In this document: positions 1 to 6,937 of the stretch, piece after piece
Position numbering within the stretch: the stretch's first letter is position 1
Layout: each line of letters starts with the position of its first letter
DNA from: an uncultured Pseudomonadales bacterium
Lineage (GTDB): Bacteria; Pseudomonadota; Gammaproteobacteria; Pseudomonadales; Cellvibrionaceae
NCBI GenBank assembly: GCA_938048505.1
Contig: CALIUX010000201.1
Span: 1-12,863, forward strand
DNA: 12,863 nucleotides
Reading direction: 5' to 3'
Notes under the pieces: generated by a model
Seen by the model: only the letters and a program-made list of their open reading frames with translations
Told to the model about the DNA's origin: nothing
Databases searched by the model: none
Program-made: the position numbers and the translations under genes

Positions 1-1482
1 TTACAGTTGGCGCATACACCACCCGCCGAAGCTGATGTTAACAGCCTGATGGCGGGCACTCACCCTTGCCTACAACGTTTAGCGTTTGAAGAGTTGCTGG
101 CACATAATGTCGCGGTACAACGTAGCCGCCTTGCGCAGCAACAAGAAACGGCACCCAACTTAGCAACCAATACCAAGCTTAAAAAAACGTTTTTATCACA
201 ACTGTCATTTGAACCGACCCGAGCACAGCAGCGAGTGCTCGGCGAAATAGAGCAAGATATTCAACGCACTGCACCAATGCATAGGCTCGTTCAAGGTGAT
301 GTAGGCTCGGGTAAAACTCTAGTGGCGGCACTGGCCGCATTAAGCGCTTTACATACGAGCTTTCAGGTAGCGCTCGTCGCACCAACCGAAATACTCGCAG
401 AGCAGCACTATCAAAATTTCACACAATGGCTCACACCGCTTGGCTTTCATGTCATATGGTTAGCGGGCAAAGTCACAGCAGCAAAAAAGCGGGCTGCCTT
501 AGAAGAACTCGTATCGGGTAATGCGCATATTGCAGTAGGCACACATGCTTTATTTGAAGACAATGTTCTGTTTAAACAGTTGGGGCTAGTCATTATTGAT
601 GAGCAGCATCGTTTTGGCGTACAGCAGCGACTCTCTCTGCGCAAAAAAGGTGGCAAATTCAGCCCGCATCAATTAATGATGACCGCAACACCCATTCCTC
701 GCACATTAGCGATGACCGCTTATGCTGATATGACACTATCCGTTATTGACGAGTTACCGCCCGGCAGAAAACCTGTCAATACAGTGTTGATTAACCAAAG
801 TAAGCGAGACGAGATTATTGAGAGAGTAAGAGCCGCATGCCAATCTGGCCAACAAGTTTACTGGGTCTGCACCTTGGTAGAAGACTCAGAAACACTCGCT
901 GCAAGCGCTGCCGAAAAGACATGTGAACTACTGCAGCAAGCTGCGCCTGAATTATCGATTGGTCTCGTGCATGGGCGGCTAAAGAGCGCTGAAAAAGAAG
1001 CCACCATGACAGCATTCAAAGCAGGCGAAACCCAGCTATTGGTTGCTACAACAGTCATTGAAGTGGGCGTCGATGTACCCAACGCCAGCTTGATGATTAT
1101 TGAAAACCCTGAAAGATTAGGGCTAGCACAATTACATCAAATTCGCGGGAGAGTCGGCAGAGGCAAAAAAGCCAGTCATTGTGTACTGTTGTATGCGCAC
1201 CCACTTTCGCGGCAAGGGCGCGAACGGCTTGAAGTGCTACGACAGTCTAACGATGGATTTGTGATTGCTGAAAAAGATTTAGCACTGAGAGGGCCAGGTG
1301 AATTATTAGGTACTCAGCAAACAGGTGATTTAAACTTTAGGCTCGCTAACCTGCAAAGGGACGCAGCGATGATCGAGGACATTCATTCCACCGCCAAACA
1401 ACTCTTACTACATCATCCAAGCGTTGTTGATGCACTGATCGATAGGTGGTTTAAACACCATCAGGAATTTGTTAAGGCTTAA
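1..1482 (+). CDS. recG: ATP-dependent DNA helicase RecG, C-terminal part (5' end outside window)
   Basis: RecG is a monomeric superfamily 2 helicase that remodels stalled replication forks and Holliday junctions. About 493 codons are present and the frame is open at the left edge. RecG proteins are usually near 690 residues, so the N-terminal wedge domain is mostly missing. Visible motifs: Walker A GDVGSGKT (295-318), the DEQH box (598-609), TATPIPRT (about 682-705) and the motif VI stretch HQIRGRVGRG (about 1135-1164). The C-terminal RecG signature (DLALRGPGELLGTQQTG) follows near 1276-1326. The reading frame is intact to the TAA at 1480-1482. This stop overlaps the stop of the convergent TetR gene by a few bases. 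Identification is firm. A TTG at position 7 lies in frame but is an internal codon, not a start. Confidence 0.97.
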   Translation, partial: LQLAHTPPAEADVNSLMAGTHPCLQRLAFEELLAHNVAVQRSRLAQQQETAPNLATNTKLKKTFLSQLSFEPTRAQQRVLGEIEQDIQRTAPMHRLVQGDVGSGKTLVAALAALSALHTSFQVALVAPTEILAEQHYQNFTQWLTPLGFHVIWLAGKVTAAKKRAALEELVSGNAHIAVGTHALFEDNVLFKQLGLVIIDEQHRFGVQQRLSLRKKGGKFSPHQLMMTATPIPRTLAMTAYADMTLSVIDELPPGRKPVNTVLINQSKRDEIIERVRAACQSGQQVYWVCTLVEDSETLAASAAEKTCELLQQAAPELSIGLVHGRLKSAEKEATMTAFKAGETQLLVATTVIEVGVDVPNASLMIIENPERLGLAQLHQIRGRVGRGKKASHCVLLYAHPLSRQGRERLEVLRQSNDGFVIAEKDLALRGPGELLGTQQTGDLNFRLANLQRDAAMIEDIHSTAKQLLLHHPSVVDALIDRWFKHHQEFVKA

Positions 1483-2048
1483 TGAATTGACCAGTTGACC
1501 CAAGGCAAGCCTTGCTGAACAACTTGCTTCAACCATTCAGGGCGCTTTTCACGATGGGCGTAAGTGCGCAAGCCAGAAATTTGGAGCATCAAATTCGCAG
1601 AATAAAGTCGTGCTTGCTCGGGCGAATAAGCTGCAAGCAAAAACTCATAATAACACTGCTCAATGCGCTGAATCTGATCTTGAATCATCAATTTCAAATG
1701 CACATCATCATCCGTTAATTCCACTTGGTGATTCAATAAAAAACAGCCGTGGTAATCCTTTTTATCCGCATCGGCTATAAGTAAATCGAAGATTGCAGTA
1801 ATCCCTCTATGTATATCACCATGCTCTGAAAGTACCTTATTCACGCAGTCTAATGTGTCCTGAGTATACAGCTCGGCAACCGAGCAAAATAGCTTTTCTT
1901 TATTGCCAAATGATGCATATAAACTACCCGGCTTTAGACCTGTTGCAGTAAATATTTTTTGCATAGACGCGGCGTAATAGCCTTGAGCATGAAAGACAGA
2001 TAACGCCTTTTCGAGTACATCCTGATGGTTAAATTGACAGCGAGACAT
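1479..2048 (-). CDS. TetR/AcrR-family transcriptional regulator
   Basis: This is a predicted dimeric DNA-binding repressor of 189 residues. The N-terminal helix-turn-helix lies at residues 28-53, with the typical TetR pattern ending in a GLKPGSLYASFGNKEKLF stretch. The C-terminal ligand domain carries GCFLLN at 101-106. A GC-x-L motif there is seen in NemR/AcuR-like members, which sense small electrophiles or short acids, but the ligand here cannot be named. I chose the ATG at 2048 because an AGAGG Shine-Dalgarno sits just upstream and residue 1 then fits the family's usual length. The frame stays open to 2129 but that extension is basic and lacks a ribosome site. TetR regulators often control a divergent neighbour. 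Here the divergent gene is a YbaK-like/HDOD protein about 770 bp away, so a regulatory link is doubtful. Its stop overlaps the recG stop. Confidence 0.93.
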   Translation of the reverse strand: MSRCQFNHQDVLEKALSVFHAQGYYAASMQKIFTATGLKPGSLYASFGNKEKLFCSVAELYTQDTLDCVNKVLSEHGDIHRGITAIFDLLIADADKKDYHGCFLLNHQVELTDDDVHLKLMIQDQIQRIEQCYYEFLLAAYSPEQARLYSANLMLQISGLRTYAHREKRPEWLKQVVQQGLPWVNWSIH

Positions 2049-2821
2049 ACATACCTCTTTTGACACTACTTTTCTCTTGCATCGTTTTTTACTGCTTTCT
2101 ATTGCCTTGACTCGTTTTTCACCAAACACCTAAACACACCCACAATTGAGCGCTTATTTTGCCTTTTACGTGATTTTTTAGGCTTTTTTAACGTAGATCT
2201 ACTGAAAAAATACGCATGAAAATATTCTTAATAAAAAACAGACATGCTCGAACGTATTTGCCTTACGCATCAACAGTAGTTTACCGCTATTTTACACATT
2301 CATCAAAAATTGCTTGGGCAATCACTTAAAAATCAATTGAATGAATGTTCAAAAAAAATACTCCGCAGGCAGAAAGTTGTACGGCTTAGCAATACCCTCA
2401 ACGAATCACGAAAAAGGCTTGTGAGCACAATACATAAGCTCTGTTCACAACAGACGAAAAAGAAAAATACTACAAGCATCAGGCAGCCGTAAATTAGCAA
2501 TCCAACTACTTTCTTAGTATTTTTCTGCATATGCAAAATGATGGACTATAATAAATCTTAATTTACCGGCTAGCCCAAGCAATCATATGCAATGTCCATA
2601 AGGACATATGAATTTGTTATAAAAGAAAGAGGAATCCAACTTTTTGACAATAACACCAAACAAAGAGCGCTCCTCTATAACATCGTGATAGCTCACTGTT
2701 ATAATACTTGTAAAAGCGTGTAAAAACTGACTTACCCCCCGACCAGCGGTAGTGCCTAGCATAAAGCGAGCACTATATTCTAGACGTATTCCACAAAATG
2801 ACATTGCGCGAGGAATTTACG
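2049..2821. other. AT-rich divergent intergenic region, no convincing gene
   Basis: About 770 bp between the TetR gene and the YbaK-like/HDOD gene. Short open frames at 2310-2492 (+), 2333-2536 (-) and 2583-2804 (-) lack Shine-Dalgarno sequences and family resemblance. Visible elements are a perfect 10-bp palindrome GTAGATCTAC (2193-2202), a TTGTGAGCACAA near-palindrome around 2419-2430, a small hairpin with ATGTCC and GGACAT arms around an ATAA loop near 2592-2607, and an extended -10 promoter (listed separately). Either palindrome could be an operator, but nothing proves it. Confidence 0.6.
2697..2705 (+). promoter_or_regulatory. candidate extended -10 promoter for the YbaK-like/HDOD gene
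   Basis: TGTTATAAT matches the extended -10 form (TGn followed by a perfect TATAAT). No good -35 lies 16-18 bp upstream, which is tolerable for an extended -10 promoter. Transcription would begin near 2712 and give a leader of about 110 nt before the GTG start at 2822. Inference from consensus only. Confidence 0.45.
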
Positions 2822-4228
2822 GTGCCATTGCCCATAAGCATTCTCCAGCTACTCAAAAGCAATAATATTCGCTATCAACTACGCGAGTACGCCAGTTGCG
2901 CACCCAGCTCACGCAGCGCACCACAATGCTGCCTAGTCAAACCCTTGAGGTTACAGAGCGAAGACCAAGAAATAACACTTGTTTTAGCTTGGAATCGCAT
3001 GATTGATCTAGACACTCTACAAAGCTCGCTAGAGAATGCCACAACCACCTCTCCGCTTAAACACTTCAACATGTCAAGAATGAGAGTGCTAGTAGAGCAA
3101 AGCGGGCTACAGGCCATTGAGTCAGCATTAGCATCACAACAACATAATATTGGGCACCCAAGCACACCTATTCTCATCGATAAGAACCTACTGGACTACA
3201 ACACGCTTTGGTTAGAAACAGGGAAACTGGAGCAAATGCTTGAAATTGAACGAGATGATTTCTGCTCCATGATCAAGTCACCCAATATCGTTGATATCAC
3301 CACCCGCGTTACAACATCATCTTTCGATGATGCAACCACCTCAGCGACGGCTAGCACACCGGTTGATCGCTTCACAGAAAAGCGCATAAAGCAGCGACTA
3401 GAAGACACTCTAGAGCTCCCTCTTTTACCCGAAACCGCAAACCGCATCATTAAATTGCGCGCAGACCCTAATGCAGATATTAGCGACCTAACAGAAATTG
3501 TTGCACTTGATCCTTCTTTATCAGCGCAAGTCGTTAGCTGGGCCGCATCGCCATACTACTCTGCGCCAGGTAAGATAAAATCGGTTCACGATGCCATTGT
3601 GCGTGTACTTGGCTTTGACATGGTACTCAACTTGTCCTTGGGCTTAGCACTCGGCAAAAACATGAGCACCAACATCATGCAAAGCGACCAGATACGTGAT
3701 TACTGGCGCTATGCCGTAGCCGTGGCCGCTACAACAGAAGCCTTGATCGCTAAAATCCCCAAGGAACATAGCCCGTCTTTTGGTATGTCTTATCTATCGG
3801 GACTGCTTTGCAATATTGGCCATCTCATTGTTGCGGAAGTCTTTCCACCCTACTACGACAACATCAGCCGGCATCTGCGAGCAAACCCCCACATCCAAGC
3901 ACATGCCATTGAAACCAAAATTGTTGGTGTAGATAGCGATGAAATTGCCAGCTGGCTACTTGAAACATGGAACATGCCAGAAGAAGTCGTGATCACACTA
4001 AAACATCAACATAACCCCGATTACCAAGGCGAGCACTCTGAATACGCCAATCTGCTTTATGTAGCCAAACAACTACTAGCGCGCAAAGGCATCACGCAGC
4101 GAGCCGCCATGCCAATACCTAACCGATTGTTTGAGCAATTACACCTTGACCCTGCCGTAGCAGAAGCCACTGTAGAGCAGGTTCTTGAATCCAGCGAAGA
4201 GCTGAACAGTACCTCTCCGGCAACCTAA
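2822..4228 (+). CDS. YbaK-like (aminoacyl-tRNA deacylase-like) plus HDOD domain protein
   Basis: This is a putative cytoplasmic signalling protein of 468 residues. An N-terminal region (about 5-150) resembles the YbaK/prolyl-tRNA-editing fold. A low-complexity Thr/Ser/Ala linker (about 163-182) leads to an HDOD domain (about 190-400). HDOD landmarks are LPLLPETANRI near 200, GLLCNIGHL at 327-335, and a final EIASWLLETWNMPEEV block followed by HQHNP. HDOD is a non-catalytic relative of HD-GYP phosphodiesterases; where a His-Asp pair might be expected after GLL, this protein has Cys-Asn, so hydrolase activity is unlikely. Start choice: GTG at 2822 has GAGGA seven bases upstream. The in-frame ATG at 2798 adds eight residues but has no ribosome site. 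It converges with yaiI, 41 bp away, with no obvious terminator between. The domain pairing is familiar from Pseudomonas-type genomes, but its role is unknown. Confidence 0.88.
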   Translation: MPLPISILQLLKSNNIRYQLREYASCAPSSRSAPQCCLVKPLRLQSEDQEITLVLAWNRMIDLDTLQSSLENATTTSPLKHFNMSRMRVLVEQSGLQAIESALASQQHNIGHPSTPILIDKNLLDYNTLWLETGKLEQMLEIERDDFCSMIKSPNIVDITTRVTTSSFDDATTSATASTPVDRFTEKRIKQRLEDTLELPLLPETANRIIKLRADPNADISDLTEIVALDPSLSAQVVSWAASPYYSAPGKIKSVHDAIVRVLGFDMVLNLSLGLALGKNMSTNIMQSDQIRDYWRYAVAVAATTEALIAKIPKEHSPSFGMSYLSGLLCNIGHLIVAEVFPPYYDNISRHLRANPHIQAHAIETKIVGVDSDEIASWLLETWNMPEEVVITLKHQHNPDYQGEHSEYANLLYVAKQLLARKGITQRAAMPIPNRLFEQLHLDPAVAEATVEQVLESSEELNSTSPAT

Positions 4229-4269
4229 AACACTACATTGCAACGCTATCTCGCTATCACCTCACTAGA

Positions 4270-4710
4270 CTACCTAGCCAAGTAGCGGTCGAGTTTGGTA
4301 GCAAATGCATGCCTGTCAGCCTCACTTAATGGCGGAGGGCCTCCTGTTGCCTGTCCCGCATTACGCATCTCTTCCATAAAATTTCGCATCGTTAAACGCT
4401 GCTGGATATTATCTGGCGTGTACTGCTCACCTCGCGGACCAATCACCCGCCCTCCTTTTTCAATCACTTCTGCAGCAAGCGGAATATCTGCTGTGATGAT
4501 GAGATCATCCTTTTTCGTATGCTGCACAATGTAGTTATCCGCCACATCAAAACCCGCCTCAACAACAATCATACGAATGTAGGCCGAAGGCGGCACACTG
4601 AGATACTGATTAGCAACAAGTACCAATTCCACCTCTGCACGGTTCGCTGCGCGAAACAGTATTGTTTTAATTACATTGGGGCAGGCATCTGCGTCAACCC
4701 AAATTGTCAT
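4270..4710 (-). CDS. yaiI: UPF0178 / YaiI-YqxD family protein
   Basis: A conserved cytoplasmic protein of 146 residues, the usual family length. The N-terminus carries the family signature VDADACPN (residues 5-12). The middle has [12 protein letters not shown] (about 68-79), followed by a [10 protein letters not shown] block. Its PIN-like fold with clustered acidic residues suggests a nuclease, but no activity is established for the family, so function stays unknown. The ATG at 4710 has an AGGA Shine-Dalgarno about eight bases upstream. The gene looks monocistronic: the upstream side is a gene-poor region and the downstream neighbour is convergent. Confidence 0.95.
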   Translation of the reverse strand: MTIWVDADACPNVIKTILFRAANRAEVELVLVANQYLSVPPSAYIRMIVVEAGFDVADNYIVQHTKKDDLIITADIPLAAEVIEKGGRVIGPRGEQYTPDNIQQRLTMRNFMEEMRNAGQATGGPPPLSEADRHAFATKLDRYLAR

Positions 4711-5097
4711 ATGTCACTTCCTGATCATAACCATGACACAATAGCCACGGCAAAAAGTAGCAGCATACATGAGATACACACCGGCATAGCTTAAAAGTCT
4801 TAAGAGAAAAAGCTTTAACGGGAAGGCCTAAGAATAAACGACTTGAAGGGCAAAAGGCTTCAGGGAAGGCTCAGCGTAAAAAATGAGGCGCTTAGCCAGC
4901 CAATTACATTAGCATGCAGCAATTGAAGGCACTCGATAACGTAATAAAAAACCAGATTCACTTATATTCGCAGGTCGGGGTAAGCAGCTTTGAGGTAAGC
5001 AGCATAGATATTACAGCGAGAGCTAGCTAACAAAGAGGGAATGGTAAATGGCTAATTTCGAAACTTGAAGGGAGTTTTAACGTGTATCAAAGATATG
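4711..5097. other. gene-free, purine-rich stretch with short repeats
   Basis: I see no supported gene in these 387 bp. Short direct repeats are present: GGGAAGGC at 4820-4827 and 4863-4870, and GTAAGCAGC at 4980-4988 and 4995-5003 (15-bp period). Reading rightward, a Lys/Arg-rich frame is open from about 4772 to a TGA near 4885, but it has no ATG, GTG or TTG start. It could be a gene remnant or chance. A structured RNA is possible but not shown. Confidence 0.5.
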
Positions 5098-5123
5098 AAA
5101 AAGGCGGTTTATACCGCCTTTTT
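5098..5123 (-). terminator. rho-independent terminator of the acidic microprotein gene
   Basis: A perfect 11-bp stem (AAAAAGGCGGT with ACCGCCTTTTT) around a four-base loop at 5109-5112. Because both arms end in A5/T5 runs it should work in either direction. On the minus strand it begins within the TAA stop codon of the 30-residue ORF, so the transcript would end directly after translation stops. Confidence 0.85.
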
Positions 5124-5214
5124 AAAGTTCTGAATAATCATCAATATCATTCATTTCATCATCAAACTGCTCATCCTCTGAGGACTCCAACAGTTCTTCT
5201 AGATAGTATTGCAT
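5122..5214 (-). CDS. putative 30-residue acidic microprotein
   Basis: I recognise no family. The ORF starts with ATG at 5214 and an AGGAG Shine-Dalgarno (5221-5225) six bases upstream, one of the best ribosome sites in the window. It ends in TAA at 5122-5124, overlapping the base of a strong terminator. The product starts MQYYLEELLESSEDEQ and ends DIDDYSEL. It has 13 Asp/Glu and no Lys, Arg or His, so its net charge is about -13. The first ten residues could form a short amphipathic helix; the rest looks disordered. There is no membrane segment or signal peptide. The gene is isolated: yaiI lies about 400 bp to one side and a tRNA operon about 600 bp to the other. It could be a translated microprotein, a dual-function small RNA, or a leader peptide. 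A leader peptide is less likely because nothing follows the terminator. Existence of the ORF and signals is direct; expression is inference. Confidence 0.7.
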   Translation of the reverse strand: MQYYLEELLESSEDEQFDDEMNDIDDYSEL

Positions 5215-5340
5215 AATATTCTCCTATTTTATTATTGTTACATAATGACTGGGCCGTCTGAGACAACCAAGCAATACGCGTACCTCATTATTTAAAGAGG
5301 CTTATCCTTTGTTAATCTTTTTGATGTACATCTCAATAAA

Positions 5341-5371
5341 CAGCGGTACAACAAAGGGCATAAAACCGCTG
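5341..5371. repeat. inverted repeat upstream of the microprotein gene
   Basis: CAGCGGT and its exact reverse complement ACCGCTG are separated by 17 bases. It has no T-run on either side, so it is not a standard terminator. It lies about 130 bp upstream of the acidic ORF and could be a regulator site or an RNA hairpin. Role unknown. Confidence 0.4.
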
Positions 5372-5394
5372 CAAAACGAGTATTACGCCCAAAC

Positions 5395-5413
5395 GTGACA
5401 CCCTTGTGACACC
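5395..5413. repeat. tandem GTGACACC direct repeat
   Basis: Two exact 8-mers start 11 bp apart, about one helical turn, the arrangement of paired regulator half-sites. Located about 180 bp upstream of the acidic ORF. May be chance. Confidence 0.35.
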
Positions 5414-5792
5414 TCATCTTGCGCAAGGCATCTTACCTTTATGTTTCTCTACCTATCACAAAAATTAAACTGCTTAGAAAAGCCTCTGAATACAAAGGAA
5501 ATTTCACGCACGCCAGAATGGACATTATTTGCAGGCTTAAAGTTCACACTCAGCGCTCAAATATTAAACAAAAAAGGCAAAGCGTGAGCCAGGCACTAGA
5601 ACTCAAAATATAAAACCCTAGATAACCGAAGCAATAGAGACTAAAAAGATAGACCTAGAACAGCAGGGGAATGAGCCGGCACCACTCTAAAACAAGCCAA
5701 AGGTAGCTTGATTAGCGCCAATTCGGTGCATCAATAACACACTGAATATATCAAAGGTAGCACAGATGAAAAAAATTGATAACCAGAAATGA

Positions 5793-5820
5793 AAAAAGCC
5801 GCAAAGATATGCGGCTTTTT
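5793..5820 (-). terminator. rho-independent terminator of the tRNA operon
   Basis: A perfect 11-bp stem (AAAAAGCCGCA with TGCGGCTTTTT) around a six-base loop at 5804-5809, with a T-run on the minus strand. It begins seven bases past the CCA end of tRNA-Asp. Its A/T arms make it potentially bidirectional. Confidence 0.88.
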
Positions 5821-5826
5821 AGTATA

Positions 5827-5903
5827 TGGCGGACTGGACGGGACTCGAACCCGCGACCCCCGGCGTGACAGGCCGGTATTCTAACCAACTGAACTACCAG
5901 TCC
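5827..5903 (-). tRNA. tRNA-Asp (GTC)
   Basis: This 77-base gene folds as a normal cloverleaf. The acceptor stem is GGACTGG with CCAGTCC, the D arm contains AGTTGGTT, the anticodon loop is CTGTCAC with anticodon GTC, and the T arm is GGTTCGAGTCC. The discriminator is G73, the aspartate identity base, and CCA is encoded. It is second in the operon, 63 bp after tRNA-Val, and is followed by a terminator. Confidence 0.97.
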
Positions 5904-5966
5904 AAGGTAGCTGTAAAAATATCGCCTTAATAAGACTTGTTTTTACATAATACTTCTTAAAAATAA

Positions 5967-6042
5967 TGGTGGGTGGTACAGGGGTCGAACCTGTGACCTA
6001 CGCCTTGTAAGGGCGCCGCTCTACCAACTGAGCTAACCACCC
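5967..6042 (-). tRNA. tRNA-Val (TAC)
   Basis: This 76-base gene has acceptor stem GGGTGGT with ACCACCC, D arm TAGCTCAGTTGGTAGAGC, anticodon loop CTTACAA with anticodon TAC, T loop TTCGACC, discriminator A73 and an encoded CCA. It is first in a Val-Asp operon, an arrangement common in gammaproteobacteria. A strong promoter lies 14 bp upstream. Confidence 0.97.
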
Positions 6043-6056
6043 AAGAAGTGAGGCGC

Positions 6057-6084
6057 ATTTTACAGATTAAGAAAATCCTGTCAA
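6057..6084 (-). promoter_or_regulatory. sigma-70 promoter of the tRNA-Val/tRNA-Asp operon
   Basis: On the minus strand a perfect -35 TTGACA (6079-6084) is followed by a 16-bp spacer and a -10 TAAAAT (6057-6062). The following GCGCC is a GC-rich discriminator, which in stable-RNA promoters goes with ppGpp/DksA (stringent) control. Start of transcription would be about seven bases before the mature tRNA-Val. Confidence 0.85.
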
Positions 6085-6284
6085 ACTTTTTTTCATAAAA
6101 ATGACAAAATAGAGAAAATTCATATAATTCAAATCGTTACCGTACAAAAAAACAACATTTTGCTTCAATAGCAACTAACAAGCAGCGGCAAAGTCTCAAT
6201 AAAAGCCTCACCGAATGATACAAGCTCGTTTTACATTGCGATAATCCACTTCGACAAAACCCACCCTAATAAAACTAATTATTT

Positions 6285-6842
6285 ATGAGTCAAGCTAGTC
6301 AATTTAAGAAAGTTTCCCAAATGATAGGGAAAGCCACGGGGTACATCGCCTTATTCATTGCGATCACCGCCATTATGGACTTTTGGAGAGGGCAAGATTT
6401 ACCCAAAGCCGCCATACCAAGCACGAACTATCAAAGCATACAAAAGCAGGTATTCAACCTTTCAGAGGCCTCGAACGATCAGCTAACGGTCGTCTATTTT
6501 TGGGCAACCTGGTGCGGCCCCTGCAAAATCACATCTCCATCTATCAAGCAGCTTGCTAAGCACTACCCTGTTATCACGATTGCGATGGCATCAGGAGACG
6601 ATCAAGAGTTAAAAACGTACTTTAGTAACGAGACGAGCGATTTGAAAGATCAATCGAATACGCTTCAGCATCGTATTCCTATCATCAACGATAACAATCA
6701 AACAATTGCTAAAGAGTGGGGTGTAAGCGTAACGCCGACAGTTTTATTTATTAAAAATAAAACTGTGCTGGGCCATACTATGGGAGCAAGTGGTTTACCA
6801 GGGCTTTGGGCAAGAGCAAAGTGGCTTGATATACGCTCATAA
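6285..6842 (+). CDS. membrane-anchored thioredoxin-like protein (TlpA/ScsD-like)
   Basis: Predicted periplasmic thiol-disulfide oxidoreductase of 185 residues. One N-terminal membrane segment lies at about residues 17-33 (GYIALFIAITAI core), leaving the thioredoxin domain outside. The redox motif WCGPC is at 76-80, preceded by the usual VVYFWAT strand, and the cis-proline is in VTPT (149-152). The compact domain and anchor resemble TlpA/ScsD-type protein disulfide oxidoreductases, but the partner is unknown. No ccm (cytochrome c maturation) or scs (copper-sensitivity suppressor) genes are nearby, so a cytochrome c or copper role is not supported by context. No Shine-Dalgarno precedes the ATG at 6285. 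A second in-frame ATG at 6321 is not better and would shorten the basic cytoplasmic segment before the membrane helix. It is followed 95 bp later by a hypothetical gene on the same strand. Confidence 0.88.
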   Translation: MSQASQFKKVSQMIGKATGYIALFIAITAIMDFWRGQDLPKAAIPSTNYQSIQKQVFNLSEASNDQLTVVYFWATWCGPCKITSPSIKQLAKHYPVITIAMASGDDQELKTYFSNETSDLKDQSNTLQHRIPIINDNNQTIAKEWGVSVTPTVLFIKNKTVLGHTMGASGLPGLWARAKWLDIRS

Positions 6843-6937
6843 AAGCCATCAATTTGCATACAAAGAGGCGCGTAGAATACATATACCTCACCGCGCATGA
6901 CTTACAGCAACCATATAAAGCTAGTAAAGAGACGATA

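Larger units (their letters stand above)
5215..5792. other. gene-poor region upstream of the microprotein, with hairpin and repeats
   Basis: About 580 bp without a supported gene; the open frame at 5419-5613 (+) has no ribosome site or family resemblance. Elements seen: a 7-bp inverted repeat CAGCGGT/ACCGCTG (5341-5347 and 5365-5371), a tandem GTGACACC pair (5395-5402 and 5406-5413, 11-bp period), and CAAAGGTAGC at 5698-5707 and 5752-5761. No clear -35/-10 pair for the microprotein gene was found. Confidence 0.5.

Noticed and set aside
2333..2536. Leftward 67-codon frame with a hydrophobic N-terminus resembling a signal or membrane segment
   Set aside because: No Shine-Dalgarno, Phe-rich from AT-rich composition, and no family resemblance in the second half.
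2644..2681. TTGACA (2644) with TATAAC (2676) as a promoter
   Set aside because: The spacer is about 26 bp, far from 16-18; the extended -10 at 2697 is better.
2583..2804. Leftward 73-codon frame overlapping the YbaK-like/HDOD start
   Set aside because: It lies across the likely YbaK-like/HDOD promoter and leader, lacks a ribosome site and resembles nothing.
4519..4794. Rightward 91-codon frame overlapping yaiI
   Set aside because: Antisense shadow of yaiI with no independent support.
5081..5215. Rightward 44-codon frame from GTG at 5081 with GGGAG upstream
   Set aside because: It runs through the strong terminator hairpin and is antisense to the acidic ORF; its composition (many His, Thr, Pro) looks like a shadow of that ORF.
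5419..5613. Rightward 64-codon Lys-rich frame upstream of the tRNA terminator
   Set aside because: No ribosome site, no recognisable family and AT-rich composition; probably chance.
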